Source: Pilaira anomala
Lineage: Eukaryota; Mucoromycota; Mucoromycetes; Mucorales; Mucoraceae
DNA: 64,000 nt
Direction of reading: 5' to 3'
Assembly (NCBI GenBank): GCA_025716855.1
Contig: JAIXMQ010000016.1
Coordinates: forward strand, 124,001-188,000
The translations under genes and the position numbers were made by a program. Numbering within the stretch: position 1 is the first letter of the stretch; the number at the start of each line of letters is the position of its first letter. The notes under the pieces are model-generated. The model ran no database searches, had not been told where the DNA came from, and saw nothing but the letters and a program-made list of their open reading frames with translations. Positions 57,394 to 64,000 of the stretch are shown here, in pieces.

Positions 57394-60300
57394 TTAGCGT
57401 CTTCCCTTCTTTCTTGGTAATTCTTCTTCAAAATCACCAGCTCTCTTAATTTTACGTTCATCAGCTTGTCGTGCATTTTCTTCTAATGCATCCCAATCTA
57501 AATATGGATTTATTAGTACTACGTCAAAAAGGAAAAAATATGTGTATATACTACTTACCATCTCCAGAATCACTCATATCATCTTCTTCTTCAGAATCTT
57601 CTGAAGCATTGGATTGTACATCACTATCATCGTCATCACTAGAGCTTTCATCCATTTCTTCGTCACTCATTTCAAATTCACTACCAGTAGCAGAATCATT
57701 ACCAGAACCATCTTCATCACTACCATCACCCAAGAAACTCCAGGCGCCACCACGATAGAACTCCCCAGGATCTTCATTTACAGTCTTCATAATCATACCC
57801 CAATTCAAGTTAACTTGACCTTCAGAGAAAGCAACTTCAACTGAATCAAGCCAATCTTTGACATTATCTAATTGACTCATAGGAATTGTGTTGATATGTA
57901 TAGGTGTACGGGTGAAATCCTTAAAGACAAATACCATATCGAAATTCTTTAAACCAAATTGTACACGTTCTAAATGTGCCAATTCAACTTCATTTAAAGT
58001 GATACAAAGGAAAGGAGGATCCGAAAGATGAACAAGACAATCTGTGGTAGGTTGAAGTAAAACATTAGATCTGAAAGGTACACCTTGGAAACCAAGTTCT
58101 CTGAATGGAACATCTAATTCAATACGGCCATCACTAGCTTCTGCGATCTTTTCAGCAAATTGTCTAAATTCCTTATTCAAATTGGCTCTACGGCGACGTT
58201 CTTCTTGTTCTGATTCAAGTTCATCTTCATCACCGTAAAGATGTCTATTACGTCTCTTATTACCTGTTTCATCAAACTGGATATCGGATGCTTCACGATA
58301 GAATTGAATATCCTTTGTCTTTTTCTTACCAATCAAGATTGGATTCTTGAAATGAATATGAATTAACACTAATAATTCATTATCACAAGGTTGGAAAAAC
58401 AAATGCTTGACGTTACTGAATAAAACATTAAATGAAGAATCAGATCGAATAGATTGGTATCTTAAACCATTTTGATGGATTTCAAGTTCACCCGGTAAAC
58501 GTTTGGATTCTGTTTGAGGACGAACATAAACATCTGGAAGACGAATAGGACGACGACCTTTGACCACAACTAAATTATCCTGTTCAACAACGTCTGCCAT
58601 TTCACGTCGTTCTGTTTCCTTCTTTGTAGCTTCTTTCTTCATATCTGTAATACTACGATAAATTTCGGCCATACGATAAGTATCTGCACTTCTAAATGTT
58701 AAAGCACGTACAAAAGTAGCATTTGGATCATCAAAAGGCATATCTTCCCTTTTACCACCTGCTTGACCAGGTGTTAAAAAGTTCAAACGAAGCATAACGA
58801 AATCACCTTCATCACTCTTACTTGCATTTTTGAGCGTAGAAATATGGAAAGGAACTGCCATACCATAAATAGGTAAAATGATAGAATCATGTTTTTTATC
58901 CACAACAATCTTGAGTCCTCTTACTTCACGTGGTAATTTAGCTTCAGATCGATAACTTTCAAATTTACGGAATACAGCCTTTTGTTCACCATCATCGTTA
59001 CCAGAAGTACCAGAATATTTAGCAAGACCTTCTTGTAACTTTTGAGCAAACAATTGCTTTTGATGTTCTCTACGACGTTGTTCACGCGATTCTTCTTCTT
59101 GATCTTCATTTCTTAATTTACTACGAAGAATAGCAGATTTTGCAACAGCAGAATCACGTTTGACAGCACTAACGATACTTGCAGTGGAGGATCTCTTTTT
59201 ATTATCTGCAGCTGAATCACCAGCATCAGATTTATTATCCTCTTCGTCGTCGAAAAAGTAAGAAATTTTGTTCAACTTCTTACTGCAGTCACCAGTCAAG
59301 ACAACAGCAGCATCATTCGTAACACGTACAGTATCTACCAACATGAGAGCATAAATCTTACCGCGAGGATCAGAAGCCTTGGGATTTTCTAGATCAGAGA
59401 ACCCAACTTGTACATTCAAAATCATACCATTCTTGATTTCCCTGTTATTCTTTCCACTCAAGACATAGTTTGCCTCGCGAAATTCGATACCCATACCAAA
59501 TCCAACATTCTTTGTAAAGTTCTTTTCGAGATCAGGACGTTTAGCTTTAATTAATGCAATCGCCTTAGTGTAAACATCACGAATTTTGACGCCATCACGA
59601 ATACTGTCGAGAACACGATTTTGTACTTCCAATAAAAATTCGTAATTCTTTTCCATAGCTTTGGTTGGATCAATTAAAAAGGTACGACTGAGGTTGGAAC
59701 AATAGTATTTGTATCGCACACCAAGACTACAAATAATTGCGCCTGGGAAAAGTTTATCGCTATTGGAGGTTGCTGAAGATCTTAAATCGAATTTTCCACC
59801 ACTTTGAACAATGGGTGTGTAACACCAATCAAGCTCATCCTTTTCGTCAATCTTTTATATATATATGTATGTGTGTTAGTCTATATATCTAAATCAAAGC
59901 TGCAGTGCACATTTATATATATATATATATATATATATATCATACCTCTGGTGGCATACGGATACGCTTAGCCATCTTAGGATCTTCCAATGCCATATCT
60001 GTTAAATCACTTAATTTTTCATTTGTAACAGGCTTTTCCTCATCAATATAAGTCGACATTTCAGGAATGAAAAAGTATTGCATCATGTTGGAACTAACTT
60101 TAGCTGCGGTTCGAACATAACGCTACAAAAGAAAAAAAGAGAGTAAAAAAAATCAATAAAAACATGCATTTACAGAAAAAAAAAGTCGTCAAAATTTACT
60201 GCTTCTTCTTCATCCTTTTCAGCTAAACAAGTAGATATAGCAACGGAGACATCCACTTCCTCATAATTCTTGTTATACTTGACACAGGCCTTTTTCCATT

Positions 60301-60947
60301 CTTCAACATTTTTACCTGTTGTCTTGTCCTTTACAAAAACACCAACACGTTTCTAAAAAAAAAAAGAGAGAGATAAATCAGCAAAAAAATAACATATTTA
60401 CTTGTATAAAAAATTATTACGTTTTCTAAACTTTGGATAAGATCTTTGTATAAAGGAACATTATCCTCTAAATCTTTTCCTCTACGAATAATGTCGATTG
60501 GAATCTGTTTATCGCCTTGTTTCAAGTTTTCAAGTGAGTTAGCCTTCTTTTGACCACACACAAACGTAAACTTTTCAGGTGTAATAATAATAACAGATTG
60601 ATGGCAAGGTGCTCCCAATAACCAAGTCTATAACAGTAAAAAAAAAAAAAAAAAAATACAAGCGTCAAAAAAAAAAAAAGGCATACTCGTATTAAAATGC
60701 AATATTATTATTACTTGAAGTGTCAATGTCTTGACATATGGGTTTTCATAATTATCATCGCCTTGGATTAAAGCAATGGCATCGACATGTTGAAATAACT
60801 CGGCGTCGTTCTATTTAAATACTAGAATAAGTCTCACAAAACAAAACAAAAAGTGCAAAAAAAAAGTTTTCCTTGAAGAAACTTAATATTTACCTTCCAT
60901 TTTGTTAATAAATAACGTGCTCTTCTGTGAAAACGCTTATAGTCCAT
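57394..60947 (-). CDS. SPT16: FACT complex subunit Spt16
   Basis: Seven exons (60947-60894, 60810-60715, 60627-60421, 60352-60200, 60122-59946, 59851-57559, 57497-57394) give 1027 aa, close to the yeast 1035 aa. The N-terminal aminopeptidase-like domain spans TWLLGAPCHQ, WCYTPIVQSGGKFDLR and the conserved NVGFGMGIEFRE region; in this family it has no peptidase activity. The middle has RPIRLPDVYVRP, GELEIHQNGLRYQS and KHLFFQPCDNE (Pleckstrin-like modules). The C-terminal GMIMKTVNEDPGEFYRGGAW precedes a long acidic tail, DWDALEENARQADE and a basic end RKKGRR. FACT displaces and reassembles H2A-H2B during transcription and replication. All exon joins keep frame and restore conserved sequence. 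Confidence 0.97.
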
Positions 60948-61320
60948 TTGTTCTTGTTTTTTTATTACAAGGAAGAAAGAAAGAAAAAACACGAACTAAA
61001 GAGAAAAATATTTTTCCAATAAAAGCGCGAAAGACATTTGTGGTTGAAAGATGAAAACACGTGACGAAAATTTTTATTTGATTGACAAAACACGCGTAAG
61101 TCTGTGTTGGCAGTTAAATTGAGAAAATATATTGTGTTATGTAGAACGAGTTATATCAAGATGAAGAGCAGATAAAAAAAAAATATTTATATAAGAGGAT
61201 TAGGAACGTTTCATTAAACTTTTTCCTTTTATTAGTTGAGAATCTGTTTTTTTTGTTATTCTAATGATAGTAAAAGAGGTAGAAAAATGAGATTCTTTCA
61301 AGAAAAAAAAAACTTTTTCT
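60948..61320. other. Intergenic, Spt16 promoter
   Basis: This 373-bp spacer lies between the Spt16 start and the 3' end of the Med16-like gene. It is AT-rich, with an ACACGTGAC motif near 61058 that would suit a bHLH site. No gene is seen. Confidence 0.5.
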
Positions 61321-61690
61321 TCAGTTGAATAAACCTCCGCAAATACAACGTCTACCTAAACTTTGGTACCATTGTGCCGAAGAACACGGATCATTCGTAT
61401 CTTTCAATAAATGTGTGAATATAGCTTGTTGTTTACATCTATCAATTATTTTGTTTAATTTTAATACTTAACAATCTGTCCTTTTTTTTTTTTACCTGAC
61501 ACATTGAACAGTTTGTACACCATCTGCAATACGTCGTTTACGAATCACATCATACGTATAAGGCTCTTCCTTTTCAAGATAAATGGAAGGTTTAGCGCAT
61601 CTATCTTTATACTGGTTGGATATATTTTTGATTTCAGTCAATGTAAATGACCTTGTACTCGAAGTTAATAGTATAGACCATCTATTTTTA

Positions 61691-61729
<39 letters not shown>

Positions 61730-64000
61730 ATAAGATATTTTGATATTTATGCATAATAATAACAAAACAAAAAAGTTTTACCTGTCATGTTTTCATTTAA
61801 TCCACTCAGCGCATTCAAGAAATCGATGGTATCTTTAATTGTAATTATTTCATCGTTCAACAATGTAGATGTATATCTCTGTAATAATCCTTGTGTTTCT
61901 GTAAAATGGTGTAATTGATAACTAGCTGTACTCGAATATTGGATAAAATAATGCAATAACTTTAATATTTTACTCAATGCAACTCTTGAATCCTTATGTA
62001 AGAGTAAAACTGCATGTACAGTTAACTCTGAAATATCTTTAAATCCTATTCATTATTTGTGTCAATATATTAAAAATTTTTATATTCAAGGATTACTTAC
62101 TAGAGTTTTTAGGTCTTATCGAGTTAAATAACACATTCCATTCACGCAAAATCCATCGTACAAAATCACGAATCCAAGTAGATAATGATATTAGTGACCA
62201 TATACTATCTGAATCAAATTCTAATTTCACATTTTCGTCTACATTTTTCTTTTCTAAAGCTGCCGTAATATCTTCATAATTTGAAGAACAACTACTGATA
62301 AAACATTCTAAAATAACAGGAAGTTGCATTGCCCTTGACAAATTTACACTTTGTATTTTCTTTCCCGGTAATCTTTCGTATGCTGCTATTGCAAGCCCAT
62401 ATGCTTTTTCTAATCTAGATAAGCTCCAATCTTCTAATTCTGGTGATCCACATTGTTTTTCGTACATTGTTAAAACCTCGTTAATAATTTCTTCCGGTTT
62501 ATCTACATAGAGACATTATTATCTTTCTCTCCTTTTTTATGGTATATCCTCGTCTTTTTTTTTTTTTTTTTTACCTTTGCATATATCTAGTTTACTCATA
62601 CGCACTAATTCCGATATTAAATCAACAAAATCAATATCATTTAATAAACACAGCTGTAATTTTTGTGTTAATTTTTTTACTATGATATATAATTTAGTTC
62701 ATGTCCTATTCTTCATCCTTTTCTCTATTTACCGTAGTTTTCGTTGATTTGGTCGTTAGTAATTCTAGCTACACCCAATTTGGAAGATGAAAACATATAA
62801 ACTAAATGTGTTTCATTAGGTGATAATACTATATCTACAATCGGATCAACACAGCCATCACTCGTATTGTGAGGTTCAACCACGGCCCAACAGTTGAGAT
62901 CAATCGATTCTGTCATATCCTCTGTATTGCTGCTTTTCACAATGTCCTCTTCCATACTCAATTGCATATGAACACTTCCATCCGAAAGGCCTACAATGAT
63001 TTGTCCTGTACTTGTACTTTTTAAGGAAGATATAAATTTACCTAGAACCTTTATTCCAGAGTGATAGACAAGTGCCTTTATTTACACAAAAAAAAAATCA
63101 ATCGTTGATTTATACACAAATATATGGGATCGACTTACAGTTTTGTCGTTAATAATCGTACCGAAATCACTAGATATTGATTGTTGTATTTTTTTTAACT
63201 GCCAACTAGCTACAAATCCATTGAATCCTTTCTCCACTTCATCTAGATTGAATAAGCTTACTTTTTAATGAAAAGATAATCTGTAAATTGTTACCTCCTA
63301 AACCCAACACAAGTTCGACAGTCGAAACACCTTTTTTAAAGATCATCTGTGTCACATTATTATCCTTCAACAGATCTTGTCCTTGAATTTTCAAATTAGT
63401 CAAGGGTTTACATTCAATAGCGCCCTTATCAGAACGTACAGGAAATTTAACTCGAATGGTATGAATTGATACTGATTTGGGTTGAATAGAAGCGTTATGT
63501 GTGGCAAGATAAATAAGACCATCTTCATGTAAAGTAATGGCAGCATGTGATATCCTTTCCCAGTCATCTAATCCAGCTAAAGACATACCAAAGCAACCTG
63601 CATCGGCTCTACTGATTTCTCTTCTACCAATGTTTGGCATGGGTGTTGAAAATGTCGAGAAAATGGCGCGGTTGCGTTGATAATGAACTGTAATTTCACC
63701 GTGAACTGAAATAGTCATAAAACCTAACTGACCGAATGGATTACGAGGTCCAGTCAATGGTTGGCGTGCATACTTTCTATTCGAGTCAATGTCATACTAT
63801 TCATTCAAAAGGTGGGTTAATATTCAAATAAGACAAGGAAAAAAAGGGATGAACCCTATTTTACCGAACGGTCAGAATTTAACCAAAGGAAGGCAGCTAA
63901 AGGTTGTTTCATGTCGACTTCATGTACTAATTCCCAATCGTTAACAGAACTCTAAAACAGTAAAAGTAAGTAGCAGCACATGAATTTACAAGTATCTATT
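61321..64000 (-). CDS. MED16: Mediator subunit 16 (Med16), 3' part
   Basis: Nine exons are inside the window: 63951-63865, 63796-63295, 63242-63139, 63075-62733, 62679-62575, 62502-62101, 62045-61782, 61694-61496 and 61438-61321. They encode the last 707 residues; the 5' end lies beyond the right edge. The N-terminal visible part is β-propeller like, with DWELVHEVDMKQPLAAFLWLNSD, GPRNPFGQLGFMTISVHGEI and repeated short β segments. The rest is helical. The C-terminus has WYQSLGRRCICGGLF, matching the family's Cys-x-Cys-Gly-Gly-type end. Med16 (yeast Sin4) belongs to the Mediator tail, which receives signals from activators. The identification rests on remembered family features and is good but not certain. 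Confidence 0.82.

Noticed and set aside
1..64000. tRNA, rRNA or telomere repeats
   Set aside because: I looked for T-loop GGTTCGAATCC-like boxes, conserved rRNA words and TTAGGG-type arrays and saw none that stand up by eye; a covariance search would be needed to exclude a tRNA.

Overview
The window looks like nuclear DNA of an early-diverging fungus, most likely a Mucoromycota (mucoralean) species. It is strongly AT-rich, has long A/T homopolymers, and its protein genes carry many short GT-AG introns (about 45-120 nt). Every conserved gene is a typical fungal one: MscS/EF-hand channel, Per1, Mog1, Ssu72, Spt16 and Med16. The species call is inference from gene content and style.

Positions 1-24,850 are almost gene-free and repeat-dominated. 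A giant inverted repeat fills the first 10.3 kb: arms 1-3381 and 6907-10290 around a 3.5 kb spacer. The inner 2.6 kb of the arms is almost identical, while the outer part is visibly diverged, and the arms are packed with small hairpin-forming repeats. Beyond it lie a tandem array of the same hairpin unit, two 640-bp direct repeats, a copy of a MITE-like element, a broken gene with an OTU protease signature of the kind carried by Mutator-like elements, and anonymous gene shards.

Positions 24,850-41,760 hold intact genes: a fungal protein with two copies of a conserved domain (probably DUF8032 type), a cytochrome b5-acyl-CoA dehydrogenase fusion, a bHLH transcription factor, a 7-exon MscS-family channel, Per1, and Mog1. 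They are interrupted by a 2.4 kb TA-flanked inverted-repeat element (30560-32940) that carries a broken PD-(D/E)XK-like gene, itself split by a second TA-flanked element.

Positions 41,760-53,790 are a nested transposon graveyard built into a fatty-acid desaturase gene. The HECGH exon (50848-51236) and the HxxHH exon (42098-42477) now lie about 8.4 kb apart. The inserted DNA contains a Tc1/mariner DD34E transposase pseudogene and a PD-(D/E)XK-like gene that two further elements have entered. One left a 9-bp target duplication and the other a TA duplication. A second remnant of each gene type lies beyond the desaturase exon.

Positions 53,790-64,000 are compact and genic: Ssu72, a two-PHD-finger protein of Rco1/PHF12 type, a BRCT protein, Spt16 (FACT) and the 3' part of Med16 (Mediator). 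Four of these five act on RNA polymerase II transcription or chromatin. I derived exon structures by eye from reading frame and splice sites; every intact multi-exon model given closes in frame.
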